Shown one piece after another: positions 23,036-41,475 of a stretch of 64,000 bases of DNA. The notes under the pieces are model-generated. The model did no database searches. It was given only the letters and a program-made list of their open reading frames with translations, and was not told the DNA's origin. Both the position numbers and the translations under genes were made by a program. How positions within the stretch are numbered: the first letter of the stretch is position 1; each line of letters starts with the position of its first letter. Origin of the DNA: Nymphaea colorata (taxonomy: Eukaryota; Streptophyta; Magnoliopsida; Nymphaeales; Nymphaeaceae); contig NC_045138.2 in NCBI RefSeq assembly GCF_008831285.2, positions 26,073,934-26,137,933 on the forward strand, given 5' to 3'.

Positions 23036-25504
23036 ATAAATAAATATGAGAGAGAGAGAGCACATACGATACGAATCCGGCGCATTTGTAGGACTACACA
23101 CAACCATCGGGGACACTGACATGGCAGGCTGTAGTTGGGGTTGCTTGGGGCAGCAAGCCACTCAAGTCTCGCCACGTGGCGTCAAGGAGAGGGACCGTGC
23201 ACCCTCGTGGGGGCGTCGCCTCGGGGAATGAGGAAGAAGAGAAGAAGAGGAGGAAGGGCTTAAATGTGTGCGTGCCACCACTCTCGCTCCTCCCCATCGC
23301 CGGCTTCTCTCTCACTCTACGGACGCGCGCGTCTGTTCTTTCTCGGTAGTTCATCTTGCAGATTTCCGGTCCATCGGCCGATCGAAGCAGCAGCCACCGC
23401 CGCCGCCGCCGCTGCCGCTGTAGGAGGCGGCGGAAGAAGAGGAGATTCCGAAGGACGCGGATGGCGGAGGGAGGGGAGGGATTGTTGGCAGGAAAGATAG
23501 CGATGGCGCTATTGACGATGCGTCGCCATCATCGAGGTGGAGAAGCGGAGGTGTGAAGGCAGACGACTTCTTCCACTGCCTCTCTCTCTCTCTCTCTCTC
23601 TTCGGTGGTGGAGACTGGAGAGGACTCGCTCGTAATGAACGACTCCTTGTCTGCCGCCAAATTTTCCCTCCTCTTGCTTCTTCCTGTTTTTTTCTCTCTT
23701 TCCTTTTATAACTCCCCGTTCCCGGCCATGGCCTCCCCCTCTCTCTCCCGCGACGGTGCTCGGAGGAAACGGACGGTCGGTTTCTTTCTTGCTTGTTAAA
23801 GTCTCTAAGGCTGCAAATGGATCGGATTCGGGTCATCTTTTTACAGATTTTAAGCCCAAAAAAATATTATAACACAGTGCAGCGTGTCTGCCGTAACTTT
23901 TCTCTCGTCCTTTTTATATATATATATATATAATCAAAACTAATAAAGGGTCGTTTTCTATTAAAAATTCAATGAATCTCTATGTTTTTATTGTGAAAGG
24001 ACCCCTTAAAAGATGTTACTTTGTAAAAGTTTTACACGAAAATCTTTTGCCTAAATAAACATTAAACATTAAAAAAAAAAGAAAATGGAAAAGATCTCAT
24101 CTGGTTAGCTTTGTTTTCTTCTTGACCTTTCGCATCATATATCTTGCAGCTTGTCAAGTGAAAAGCGGCGGATCATTTTTAGTGCCGCTGTTTGTGATAG
24201 TGAATTTTTCTTACGCATTTAGGAAAACAGATGAGATAGAAATTATTTTGTGGACTCCGAACCATAGCATCTTATGGAGATCTTACGCACCAAACCTTCC
24301 ATCTAGAAGGGAACGCTTTCCTCGATTGCACCTTAAAAAGCGTTTTCAAAAAAGTCTATATGTTGGACTAACTTTAGTGTACAAAAAATAGTATACGAAT
24401 CTCATTGGATATGTATAATATATCATATTTGACATCAAATTGACGTTGAGGCCGACCTATTATATTGTATTTAAACTAAATAGAAACTTTGATTCAAACT
24501 TGATAAAAAAAAAATATTTTTATTGTGATTTTTTAATATTTAATAGAAGATATTTAGCAGCAACCACCAAGCTCGATTCAGCTGAAGTGCTAGTAAGTGT
24601 GGCGATGATGATATTTGAGATCCATGTTACTGAAATCCTATGTTTGTTTGAATAACATGTCCCGTGATTCCAGATCAAACCTCGTATCCATGGAAATGTG
24701 CTCTAACAGGAACTGAGGTCGATCAAACCCGGACTTTTTTTTCCCACATTGAGGCGCAATAAGAAAATGGGGAGAGGGTGGGCCATGTGGGGGCCTAACA
24801 ATCTTGGAAGCCCATGAGGCATTTAATGAGGAAAGTACCAGATGCAAACACAGGTGTTCCTGTTGCATTAATGCAAACACCTTTCCCTCGTCGAGAAAGA
24901 TGCTTAGGAGAATGGGTCCACCATTTTTTCCCCCTCCTCTTAAGCTCAGTCTTCTTACCAACCACGTTTACGACATCAAGTCCCAGAAACAATTTCCCTG
25001 CCCAAAATTTCTCTCCGCCAACGGGCTCCGTGTTCGGGGGCTAACACGGGACTTGTGCTGTGCAGTTTTATGAGATTTTTTATCTTTATAATAAAAAACA
25101 TTTTTTCAGTCTCAGTTTTCTGTTTTTCATAGTTAAGGGTATTTTGGTCATTTTAAACCTAAAGCATATAACGTGCTTCGGTCATTGCTTTTTGAATTTC
25201 GTGGGTAAACTTTTCCTCTCAAACGCCAAGTTTCCTGCCTGGGCTAACGGCTTCATTTACTGCTTCTTCTTCTATTCCTTTTTTTTTTTTTTTACTTGCT
25301 GTTAAAAGTAATTTTCTGTTGCCCAATTGGATTTTGAGTAGAAAATACTTCTTCCCACATGCAATTTGCTGAAAAAACAGGAACTTGGACTGCCTCACTT
25401 TAATATGGCTCATTAATGATGCGAATCTGGTTACTTTTAGTTTTAGAGCAACTCAACAATTAAAGAATATGGTCCAAGTGAGAAGACCAACATATGATTT
25501 TTTA

Positions 25505-25665
25505 GAGAGGGGGGGCCGCCTAGGCCATGGCTCCATCTCAGCCAATGAAAAAAATAAATTTTTTTAATTGCGTCATGTATTTTTTGAATTTGAATTCAGT
25601 TGGTCCTACCCAAATTCAGAGGTTGAACCGTCGGCCTGCTCTTGAAGAAAATCGTGGCTATTTGA
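25505..25665. mobile_element. Degenerate copy of the 18368-18563 MITE family
   Basis: Aligns with the GC-rich subfamily at 18368: GGGGGGCCGCC, then GGCCATGGCTCC, an A-rich block followed by AAATTTTTTTAA, and near the end CGGCCTGCTCTTGAAGAAAATCGTGGCT, which parallels the right end of the intact copy. The terminal CAGGGGCGGAG and CTCCGCCCCTG are lost or mutated and no target-site duplication is left. An old inactive relic. Confidence 0.55.
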
Positions 25666-26054
25666 TTTTATTTTAGTTATAAAAAAAGAAAAAAAAACAA
25701 GCTTGTCCGTTTTATTGCGCGTCAAATTTTTTTTTGGGGGCCTTACTCAGATCAAATCATGCAGTTGGCCGCTGATCTAAATGATCCATGCCCCAGATTT
25801 GCTCAAAGTCTCTACCAGATTAAATCATGTTGTTTTGATCATGTTTTATCGTTAAGATCAAGCATTTAAGCGTCCCAATCAACAATCGATCGAAGTTGTT
25901 TATGTGACATTCAATGCTAGCTTACCCTCTTACGATCTCCATAAGTTTGATGTTTTGCAACAAAAATTCAAATATGAGGTTGATTCAGGTCAAAAGCTCA
26001 CCAAACCAAGTAGCTAGCTAGCTAGATATGACATCATTGTAAGTAGACGGACCA

Positions 26055-26190
26055 ATGACGGAGCCAGAAATTTAAGTTAGGTAAGCACAAGTGACTGAGG
26101 GCCGCAAAGAGTCAGATCTGGTTTGAGGGTCTTGTCATTTTCCATCGATGAAAGCCCAACACGAACCTGCTTGCGGCTCCGCAGATGACT
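26055..26190. mobile_element. Possible short hAT-like MITE relic
   Basis: A left edge reading ACGGAGCCAGAAATTT and a right edge reading GCGGCTCCGC resemble the CGGAGCCA/TGGCTCCG termini of the family at 18368 and 27855. The spacing is only about 135 bp and the outer CAGGGG is lost, so this may be an internally deleted copy or chance. Confidence 0.3.
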
Positions 26191-27164
26191 GACACCTGGT
26201 GCAAGTGTCGGATTGGTAGAATAAAGTATTATTTTTAAAAAAAAATCACTTTAATTTCCTAAATTGGCTGATTTAAACTTAATAAATGGAATAATTATTC
26301 AATTATGTGCCCGGTTCAAAGTTACAACGTTTTAATAAGTTTCTTATTTTTAATTATTTTTAAGTTATTTTCATTTATTATTTAAGAAACGATTCTTTTA
26401 ATTGTTCTCAATCGACAGCCTCACTGATTTTGACTAATTGACAGGTATAACACGGGTCCACATAAGTTTCTAAAGCAACCATAAACCCTGAGGGCAAAAC
26501 TAAAAGAGGAGAAATTCGAAGCTTCTTCCAAAGAATATACTCACTCGAAATACATTCTTTATTTTTAAGAAGAATTTACAAAGATGTTTCAATGTGGTGG
26601 TATAGCAAGAACATACATATTACTTTGAAAAAAGTTCATTTAATTACCTCTAATTGAAATGGCTAAGCATAAAATATTCGAGCACAGCTATGTTCTTGTT
26701 ATTCGCTTGCAAATTAAGTATGTTTTTGTAAAATATTCATTTTTAAAATGTTTTTATAAGCATTAACCCCTTTAATCCATGTAACACTCGCCTGCAACTT
26801 CCTATCTTATTTTTAATGCAATTTCATTTATTTATATATATTTCAATAACTCATTGTTTATTATTCACAAACTTCATGGGAGAGTTTGATTTTTTTCCCC
26901 CTTTTGACACCTTTTTCTCATCATTATTGTCGCCTGTTTGCCCTTTTCTATAATGGAGTATGTATTTGTCACCTTGTGGTAGTTGACACCGGGACTCAAA
27001 CAAACTTATTCTTATCTTTAATAATGGATGTTTCATATTGATGATTAAATCTATGTGAAAATCCCTTAAAATCCATAGCTAAGAAGAATATTCTACAAAT
27101 TCAATATACGCACTCAAAATGAACTAAGGTTCTTTCTCAAACAGTTATCTAAAAATTACCCTGG

Positions 27165-27391
27165 TGAAGTTTTACCATTCCATACACCACTATACCTCGC
27201 AAACCAAACAAGAGAAAAATTTAACTTGAGATATATTTTTCAGCGGTGTTATACGTTCAAGAGCTGAAATTGCAGAAGAAAAAATGGCCAGCCTTGAAGA
27301 TCCAACTATCTTTCCTAACAATTTTATCCCACGTTCGTCGAGGCATAACTTTAAAGCAGAGCTTAGAACTTATTTCCATCCATCAAACACC
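27165..27391. mobile_element. Possible second copy of the GGTGTTTGAT MITE
   Basis: The right end ATCAAACACC (27382-27391), followed by ACC, is identical to that of the element at 19879-20102. About 200 bp to the left, a stretch reading TATACCTCGCAAACCAAAC and then AAAAATTT parallels TATACCCTCAAATCAAAC and AAAATTT in the other copy. The left terminus itself is degraded. Confidence 0.35.
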
Positions 27392-27572
27392 ACCTTATAG
27401 AACTTTTTCTTGTTTGAAAAGAAAAAGTTTGGCATCCAAAATTACTTTGATGCAGCTCATCACATTGTAAAGTTTTTAAAACTAACCATATCATTTTGGA
27501 CAAGTGTCAGATGGGCAGCAGCCCGTCGGCAGCATCATATGTCACCATCTGCTTCTTTCTCGAACAATATAG

Positions 27573-27796
27573 GTAAGGCTGGGTATGGGGCCAGAGGCTT
27601 GTCAGGCTTTTGGATTGGGCTCGAGCAGTAAACATGGGCTAGGCTCCGGCTCGAGCGACATTGGGCTGAGCCTGACTAGACCAGATAAAATTAGACTGGG
27701 TTGAACCAGGCCTAGGCCCGATCCGCCTTGACTCAAAAATGGAGCTCAGGCTAGACCCAGGGCTGACTTTGAATATCCAACCCAATGCCCAGCCCT
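27573..27796. mobile_element. hAT-like MITE, GGCTGGGYAT-terminal family
   Basis: 224 bp. Left end GTAAGGCTGGGTATGGGG; right end CCCAATGCCCAGCCCT, the inverse of AGGGCTGGGCATTGGG. The flanks CAATATAG (27565-27572) and CAATATTG (27797-27804) match at 7 of 8 positions, as expected for an 8-bp hAT duplication with one later mutation. The interior is rich in GGGCTCGAGC, GGGCTGAGCC and AGGCCTAGGCCC motifs common to plant hAT MITEs. No coding capacity. Confidence 0.75.
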
Positions 27797-27854
27797 CAAT
27801 ATTGGTACTTCATTTGCAAACCTATCATGTTGGATTGATTTGTAGTTGTATAAT

Positions 27855-28045
27855 CAGGGGTGGAGTCAGAAATTTTTTTTGAGGCAGACCAAATTAAAGT
27901 TTTTAAATTTTGACTAGGACTGAAATATGATTTTTCAAAATTTGTACATAAAACAAGTAAATTTTTTAAAACTTATATTAAATTAAAAAAAAAAGTTGAA
28001 ATGGGGCCAGGGCCCAAGAAGGCCTTACTTTGGCTCCGCCTCTTG
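27855..28045. mobile_element. hAT-like MITE, CGGAGCCA-terminal family
   Basis: About 190 bp with termini CAGGGGTGGAGTCAG and TTGGCTCCGCCTCTTG, the same ends and length as the elements at 6328 and 18368. Both flanks contain TTGTAT next to the termini, compatible with a mutated 8-bp duplication. The interior is AT-rich like the 6328 copy, with a GGGGCCAGGGCCC block near the right end. Non-coding. It begins 58 bp after the unrelated MITE at 27573-27796, so the two are neighbours. Confidence 0.72.
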
Positions 28046-29599
28046 TTGTATTGACAAGTTGAATACTAGGATCAAACATTAAAAGTATATTCATTATTAT
28101 AAAATACAGCTCAAAGAGATGGTAGTTCTTCAATAGGAGGTGGCCATCTGCACATGGAAGTTCAACGTCAGTGTCACATCTTCATCCACTTTGAGACTTC
28201 TTCCATATGTCTTGTCCAATAGAATACCCAATTGCCAAGGAATCAATCAACAAGGAACAACAGGCAACCAACATGATTCTTTATTAAATTGAGGATGAAC
28301 TTGACAAATACTCTTCATTTCAATATAATACCACTTATTCCTTCAGCATACATATTGAAATCACCTATGAGGTAAATATCATTCTTTGATAGGCATATCA
28401 TAACATTTGATGTTAATGAATGCACATAAAGAATCATGGTGGAACGAATAATGGATCCAAACTTTTCAGTTCTTGTAGCCTGTTAGTCATGAACAACTCA
28501 GTCACTCAACTCAAATGTGGTTTCTCTCTCTAATAAATAGAAACTATGAGCAGGTATGTCAACCTTGGCGATCGATCTTATATGGAAGATCTTACAATAT
28601 CTAATAGATGCAAGCTAGTTAAAAATGTTATCTAAACATGTGGGCTCTTACTATCATTATACAAAGGACTATTATGGCCTAAATTATGTTAAATTGATGC
28701 ATTAATTCCATGCTGAAAATAATTATTACTATGTCTTTGTACATAGTCGTGAAAAGCAAAACTTTATATGACAAAGTTGTCGATGGGAATGAGATTTGTA
28801 GCAAGAACTTCAAACATGTAAAGTGTTTTGTTGAATTACGAAGAAAAAAGATGCGGCTAAATCAAATGTAAGTAAAAAAAATGAAAAAGAAAAGTTAAAG
28901 TAGGCGACAACATATGGCCCGGTTCACCAAAAAAGGCAATAATCCGGCAGTGGAAGGAGGTGGCGGACTGGACCTTTAAAGTTCATAATGAACCACAAAA
29001 TAAACTTAATAGCCTCAATTAAATTAAGGTTAAGGGTATGATAGCGATTCACAAGTAACACGAAAGATCTCTTTGCCGTCACGAATGAGGAATGTTTGAA
29101 AGAGAAACAATCCGAAGAGTGAAGATGCAAGCAAGAAGCCATTTGACCGATTATCAAATTTTCATCAAAATAAGCTTTTAAGTTTTTTTCCCCCCTTAAA
29201 TTACAGTAACAAATAAATAAATTAATTCACTTCAGTTTGCATACTTGATCAAAACGAAGGTTACCAGACAAGCAATCCCATCAAAATTTAATTATACGGG
29301 CATCAGTTTTTCAGACACTACATGAATTTTATACTTCTTATGATGAAGGAAATGCATAAACAAATCTACTGCTGCTTTTCAATGGGGGTTAACTTATAAT
29401 TTAACGTTTGGATTGTTTGAAAAAGTAGATTTTATAGCCAATTCGATGATGATAAGAAGGTGGATGAGGTGATGATGATGATGGCAATGACGATGATGAT
29501 TATATCTATCGTCTGATTGCTAACCAATAAGGTTAGAAGCGGGCATTTCGGGGTTACACACTTGGGCCTGAAGCAAACCAGAAAGGGAGGCCGCAAGGG

Positions 29600-30193
29600 G
29601 TCTCAGAATCTGGTTTAGTTCTTACCAGGAGTGTCTGGATTTAGAATCCAAGCATTGTTCTTTGAGATTCGCGCTCTAAATTTTTGGGGTGTTCTTGCCG
29701 TGCTTCAACCAGTCAACGCTGCAGACTCCGTGATCTTTTCCTCCCGATTTCACCCTCCCTTTCAACTCTACCGTTACTGTTTCCAAGGTGAGCCACTCCA
29801 TCTTCTCAACCCGATCAAAGAATTCCGGTATTATCACTGAGTCTAGATCAAATACGAATTTGTTGCTATTTGGTTTGTTGGTATTCTTTTATTTGCTTTT
29901 CCTGTTTTTGATAGGATTCTTTTGTTCTTGCCCTATTGGTTTGGTGAGCATAACTCTTTCTGTTTCTTACTTCCTTTTCCATTCCATGGTATTGGTGGGC
30001 GTTGATTCGATTAGGGATTCGGAGGACTGATAGTTTCCTGTGAAGATCGGCAAGCAATCGGAGGTAAGCGGGACGTTCAGGCAGGTAGTTTCGCTGGGGA
30101 TTTAGCTATTTGATGGGTGGGTTGCGTGCATATTGTGCTTAAGGAAAATGGGTGTTTCGGTTTTGGGGATAGTCCTCTTCTGTGGTTTGATTG
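29600..30193 (+). promoter_or_regulatory. Probable 5'-UTR region of the Raf-like kinase gene, with uORFs
   Basis: A candidate donor CCAAG|GTGAGC at about 29787 suggests a noncoding first exon and a 5'-UTR intron; the acceptor is not certain. Close to the coding start are short upstream ORFs: ATG 30113 (10 codons with stop) and ATG 30148-30234 (28 residues). The second overlaps the first main-frame ATG at 30194 in another frame. No TATA box was confidently placed. Confidence 0.45.
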
Positions 30194-36370
<6,177 letters not shown>

Positions 36371-37945
36371 CTCAGCACGAACGGGAGTGATGCATGACTA
36401 CCTTGCAGCTGATATCTCTACTTTATGACAAGTTACTGTCAGAACCCTCCTATTGCTGCTCTGCTCTACTTACTTTTGTGTTGTAAAGTCACGTTTGAAC
36501 AATAGCACCCGTTCACTTATGCCGGTGCTCTTGTTTATGTTCTTGTCAATTATGAAAGGTCTATACACACAGTAAATAACAGATTGTGAGGACTCATCTG
36601 TCGATTGTCTATTATGTAAGGTTTGCGTGTAAAAATGACCGAGGTCATCGGGAGGAGATAGGTCCATCGAATGGGCTATTGTTCATTACTTGTATTTTCT
36701 GGAACATATTATTGATTATTGGTTGTTTGTAAACTGAAATGTGTATGAGGCATTGGGAGATGCAAAGTACCAAGCAAAATTGAATATCCTTTTGTTTATT
36801 TGTTATTGTGATTCCGCTCTTATCAAAAACTATGAATTTGTTTTTATTTGATACTGAGTTATATTAGCCTGCGGTGACAGGAACTTGGGCATGCATGGTT
36901 CTGTCAAGACGTTCTATTAACAGGTGAATAGTGCTCTCTCTCTCTCTCTTTCTTTCTGTGTATCCTGTTTGTATCATCAAAATTTGACATGGAGGTCATG
37001 AAACCTGATTGCATAAGTAGCTAGTGAATCGTGAAGGCAGGTTTATGTAATGGGTAGACGTTCTTTTAGGACAAGAAATGGATGTTTGGTGTTGGTGGTC
37101 TTTTCCTGAACAAGGGTCGTGCCAGGAGTGGATTGGCAGGTAGGCCTTACACGTTAACTTATTTCCTTGTAGTGGGCTACGATCACACCTAAACAAGGCA
37201 ACAAATGTATTTTTTCTAGATGTGTTTTGGTTGCATGGTTTTTATTGTTTAAAATATGCTTTGGTTGCATGTTAAGCTAGAACGTGCAACTCTGATTCAC
37301 TTACATAGACCTATTCTCTGTATTCTTTTGTGGGGGAATAATCCCAAAGTAATATTATTAACACTTTGATGTCAACATTAGAGATGTAATGGCCAAAGTA
37401 AAAGTTAAAAGAAGGGGATCGATCAGTCGAGGGGTTTGGTTGAATGAGATATTTTTACTTTAAAATATCCCAATGCAATGCTATGCTCTAAAGCTTTCAT
37501 GTTAAGTCAAAACATAAAAGTGTTCAGATATACTCTCTTAAGAACGATTGGCTTTTCATTTGAATGAGATAAGCATTTATTGTTTAAGGACTGATTAGTA
37601 TAACTACCAGGATAAACAAGGAAACAAGTCTTCATGATGCTGTGACCAAGGAAGAAATGTTCGTGTGCAAGAAAAGAAGAAAATAAATAAAAGTAATGAG
37701 GAGACTAAAGTTATAGGAAGTAAGATCAATGGGGAAGCAAGTGAAATATTTTTTTTAAGCTGGATTAGGCAGACCCCCACTTACCTATAAGGAAAAACGA
37801 CATGGATCTTCCCAAACAGAAGCAACCAAAAGAATCAATAAACAAAAAATTAGAAGTTATGGAGTATAGAGTCTACAGGCCGAGCGTAATGAACAAGCAA
37901 GAATTTCCATGTTAAATAACATTCACGTGGTTAACGTAAGAGTTT

Positions 37946-38070
37946 TTCTGGATGACCTAACCTGTTTTCTTCTTTCAATATATGAGCATGCATTTCTGCA
38001 AAATTTATTCTGGATGGTCTAACTTTTTTCCTTCTTTGAATATATGAGTACACATTTCTGCAAATATTTA
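37946..38070. repeat. Two-copy tandem repeat, 62-bp period
   Basis: TTCTGGATGACCTAACCTG and TTCTGGATGGTCTAACTTT start the two units at 37946 and 38008. Both continue with TTCTTCTTTSAATATATGAG and CATTTCTGCAAA. The units are directly adjacent with roughly 80% identity by eye. Confidence 0.75.
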
Positions 38071-39375
38071 TAGAATTTCTAGGCCGTTTACATTATTCTG
38101 ACACTGTGGGTGTGCTTCAACATGTTCACTTTCTAAGAATAGAGACTTAAAGCGTTTTTGGATAAAGTACGATTATTTTCTCAATGCTGAAGGTTTTATG
38201 AAGATTTGGGGCCATTTTGATTTTGAAATCTTTATTAAGTTACATCCCCACAAGCAAACTGTAGGGACATGTTGATTCTCATAGAATAAATCAAATCACA
38301 GTAGAACAGTTATTCTTGCATGATGGGAATATGCTGTCAACTGTCATACTAAGTATTCATAATCAAGGTGAGGACTTCCAGACTAAGGTGCAGATTGATG
38401 AAGTAGAGTTTGGTTCCCTGCAAACCTAAGAAAGTGAGTGACCCATGGTTAGGTACTTGACACTAGCTTACTCTGGAATGAGACTGACATACTTTCCCAG
38501 GTTATGGCTTTGTCCTTATACAGATTAAGGAGATGCCGCAAATAAGGAAAAAGCCCCTCCTAGTTGGGGGCCTATATCTTGTCTACCAAACTATTTCGAT
38601 GAATCAAACAGGGTTCCTTCTTTCCCAAGCCTTCCATAAAAGGAAACGCTGTAAGAAACCAGCGAAAGAAATAGGAGACAAAAACAATTGAACTGGTGCA
38701 ACACTGTGCATATAGAAGCTTATTTATATGAGTCAAAATAATACATTAATAAAGAAAAGATATGACCCAAAAGAGTTGAAGAAAACCCCTTATTTTCCAT
38801 TACTCTTGTTTAACAAGCAGACAAGATTTTCCAACAAGGGTGTTGGTGCAAAGATTTGGGCACCATCTGTGGAGAACTATAGGAAGCTCAAGGTGAGTAA
38901 TGAGGAGAAAAAAGCCATGGAGGTCTGATCCTAATTAGTGTCTGGCACATTGAGGGAGAAGAGAGAGCTTATGAGGTATATATTCAAATGCTTGGCCTGT
39001 TCCAACCAAGCCCGACCTAAATAGGACGCGACCAGACTCGACCGGAGCTCCAGTGGCCTTATAGGCATTAACCTGATCCCGGCTTCTTAAAGGTTATCTT
39101 GGTTTTTCAACTCAGTCCAGCTGAGCTTGGATTCAGCCAAGGACTTTACGCAAATTAATATTATCATTATCATACATTTTCTTTATAAATAAAACGATCT
39201 AAATTTGCTTAGAGAAATTGGGGTTGAGATCTATGAGCGGATCGGACCAGTTAGCCTGGATCAAATCATGGACGGTTTGGTTTTTGATTTTTATCTGCCA
39301 AGCTAGGCAGGGGCCCTGACAGGTCAGTTCTGAAGCCAAGTCTCGGATCGAGTGATTCTCGTCAGGCCACGCACA

Positions 39376-39744
39376 TAGGTGTGAACAACGCTCGAGCTCG
39401 GCTTGTGGACGAGCCCGAGCTGAGTCCTTTGCTTAACGAGTCGAGATCGAGTTCATGAGTCGACTCGTTTAAATAATCGAGTTGAGTTCGAGCTCAACAC
39501 ATAACTGTTGAGTCGAGTTCGAGCCTTAATCGAGTTTGTCGAGCCTTAATCAAGTTGATATATTTAAAAGAGTTTATGAGTTTGTCGAGCCTTAATCGAG
39601 TCAAGCTCGAGTTCAACACGTAACAACAATGAATGTCAATTCTATTCAAATGAGTTTATCGAGCTTTAATTGAGTTGAGCTCGTGCTCAACATGTTGTCG
39701 AGCCTTAATCGACTCGGGCTTGATCAGGCTCGTGTTCACCCCTA
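39376..39744. mobile_element. hAT-like element with GGTGTGAAC/GTTCACCCCTA ends and internal GAGCCTTAATCGAGT repeats
   Basis: Left end TAGGTGTGAACAACGCTCGAG; right end GGCTCGTGTTCACCCCTA, an imperfect inversion of the left. This TAGGGGTGWGAAC-type terminus is widespread in plant hAT MITEs. The interior is made of diverged repeats of GTCGAGCCTTAATCGAGTT and GAGTTCGAGCTCAACACRTAAC, about five units. No clean 8-bp duplication was found. About 370 bp, non-coding. Confidence 0.65.
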
Positions 39745-39849
39745 CGTTGATTGGTGCATCGCATGATTCTGGTTCAGCCATAACTCGACATGTATCTAAA
39801 GATATTTGACGTTTGTGGTTCACTCACTTGGGTTCATCCATGCTATTTA

Positions 39850-39990
39850 ATTGGGGTGTAACCCAACTCTGTCCAACGGGCCGGTACCCAACAATGGGTT
39901 GTCGGGCTGGCCCTGGTCTGATTATATTTGTGGCCCAGAAGCCGGCCCGACCCCATGGTTAGCCTGGGTGCCGTGCCATGAGCCCAGCTC
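39850..39990. mobile_element. GC-rich transposon remnant (GGCCCGACCC type)
   Basis: A short island with GGTACCCAACAATGGGTTG, GGGCTGGCCCTGG and GCCGGCCCGACCCCATGG motifs typical of the interior of plant hAT MITEs. The stretch 38985-39360 just upstream has similar AAGCCCGACCTA and GACTCGACCGGAGCTC words. Ends could not be delimited. Confidence 0.35.
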
Positions 39991-41126
39991 CCCTCCACAT
40001 TTTCTTTTACGTTCGGTACATATCGAAAATTTATTTAGGAGTTGATTCATAGGCTTTCATTTATAATGTTGGTTTTACCAGGAAAGTATCACAATAATGG
40101 CTTCAATAATGTCGATGCTCCTTCCAGTTGGACTTGCAAGACATTTTAAGTTGAAGAAAAGTCAATTGGGTTGCAATGTCCCGTGAGAATGACGTCAAGA
40201 GTCTTCCCCTCCGAACAAAGTTGGAGAATAATTTTCTCACCAAACATGCAGCTTTCCGTGAATTTAGGACCTTGGCTTCACGTGGAAGAGAGATTCATGA
40301 CTCTTCTTTTTATCTGATAGAAGAAACAGAGTTGTTCATGAGCTTAACCCATTTGAGATTGCGAGATTGGCAGGCAGCTGTTGCTTTGCGAATCACAAAT
40401 GTATCCGTCTCCCCAGGAGAAGATCTTAAATGGATGCGCAGACAAGCGAGAGTTGTCGCTTTAAAAGTTCTTTCATCGCCACTGCTTCAATCCTGCTGCA
40501 CTTCCTTCCTCTAATGTTTCCCTGCTTCTTTCTTCAGCAAGCTCATCGTTTTAGCCAATTTTTTCTAAATCGAACTATGTTAGCGCCTTTCTCTTGATCT
40601 TAGAACTGTCACATGTTTTTAACTCTATGAATCTTTTTGCAGGCCAGCTTGATTTCAAAAGCAATCTTAGGAGCATTATATGAAAATTTTCTCTTCTTTT
40701 CATTTTTTTGGGGTTAATTGAAACTCTTCTCAACCTGTGAAATTATGAAGGACTAGACCCTTTGGACCTTTGAACCTTCACTCAGAGTACCCACCGTGGA
40801 AATTTGAAAATTTTAAAATCTGAACAACTTCAACTGCCATTGAGTCTTTCCTTCCAACTTGAATTCTCACTCCAAGAAGCTCATTGGAGTGGTGGATGCA
40901 ACTAAATCGGCCACTTTACATCCCTAGATCCACAAGGAACGCTGCCCAGGATTTGATTCATGTGCCCTGATCATTTAAGGCCTATGATCTAGTGATTCAG
41001 CCGATAAGCTGCATATTCTGTGAGATCCATTTCTGTACGCGGATCAGATCACTATACCTAAAGCCTACCCCTTTCATTTCTTTCAGGAATCAGACCCTAC
41101 ATAATGGCACAGTGCACAGATGAAAC

Positions 41127-41128
<2 letters not shown>

Positions 41129-41168
<40 letters not shown>
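41129..41168. repeat. (TA)n followed by (GA)n microsatellite
   Basis: A TA run from about 41129 to 41152 passes directly into a GA run ending at about 41168. It lies downstream (3') of the small minus-strand gene at 41476-41949. Confidence 0.88.
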
Positions 41169-41475
41169 TCAACCACACAAAAATAAAATGAATAACGGGT
41201 GTCCGGAAGAAAATGATGGGAAAGATGGCAAAACTTTCTGATGATTCCCATCAATTCATGATGAAGGGAAAGAAACGAAGGGATTTTACAGAGAGAGTTC
41301 TAGAACTGTATTACTTCTCGATTGATTGGAACCTACTGGGATGAGAGGCTCGGATTAAATTACAAAAGGTAAATGAGGAAAATACATATCAAGATCTAGC
41401 TTCTCCACATCAAAAGAGGAAAGAAGAAATAGGAAACCATGAAGAAGATTCGCGATGAGAAAGTCGTGGAGATCT

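Larger units (their letters stand above)
23046..30193. other. Gene-poor interval between remodeller promoter and Raf gene
   Basis: It contains CCG-rich triplets near 23395-23425, a CT microsatellite near 23581-23602, a (TA)n run near 23914-23932, and a cluster of small transposon relics (25505-25665, 26055-26190, 27165-27391, 27573-27796, 27855-28045). A GAT-rich stretch lies at about 29450-29505. From about 29600 on it holds the probable 5'-UTR exon(s) of the Raf gene. The open frames at 23351-23836 (minus) and 23605-23799 (plus) are low-complexity and match no family I know. Confidence 0.55.
36371..41475. other. Intergenic region with clustered hAT-like relics
   Basis: The first ~400 bp are probably 3' UTR of the kinase gene. 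Then come AT-rich DNA, a 62-bp tandem duplication (37946-38070), a GC-richer island at about 38985-39990 made of CGAGCC/GGCCCG-type transposon remnants, and a (TA)n-(GA)n microsatellite at 41129-41168. The open frame at 40176-40514 (112 codons) resembles no family I recognise and shows no splice partner; I do not call it a gene. Confidence 0.55.

Noticed and set aside
23351-23836. 161-codon minus-strand open frame upstream of the remodeller
   Set aside because: Rich in Arg/Ser/Gly from CCG and CT repeats read in frame. Low-complexity translation, not a protein family.
40176-40514. 112-codon open frame on the plus strand after the Raf gene
   Set aside because: No known motif, no splice partner and no promoter; composition like the surrounding intergenic DNA. 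Its length is compatible with chance.
36371-41475. Long LTR retrotransposon
   Set aside because: I looked for long direct repeats with TG...CA ends and gag/pol motifs and saw none; only short non-coding elements are evident.
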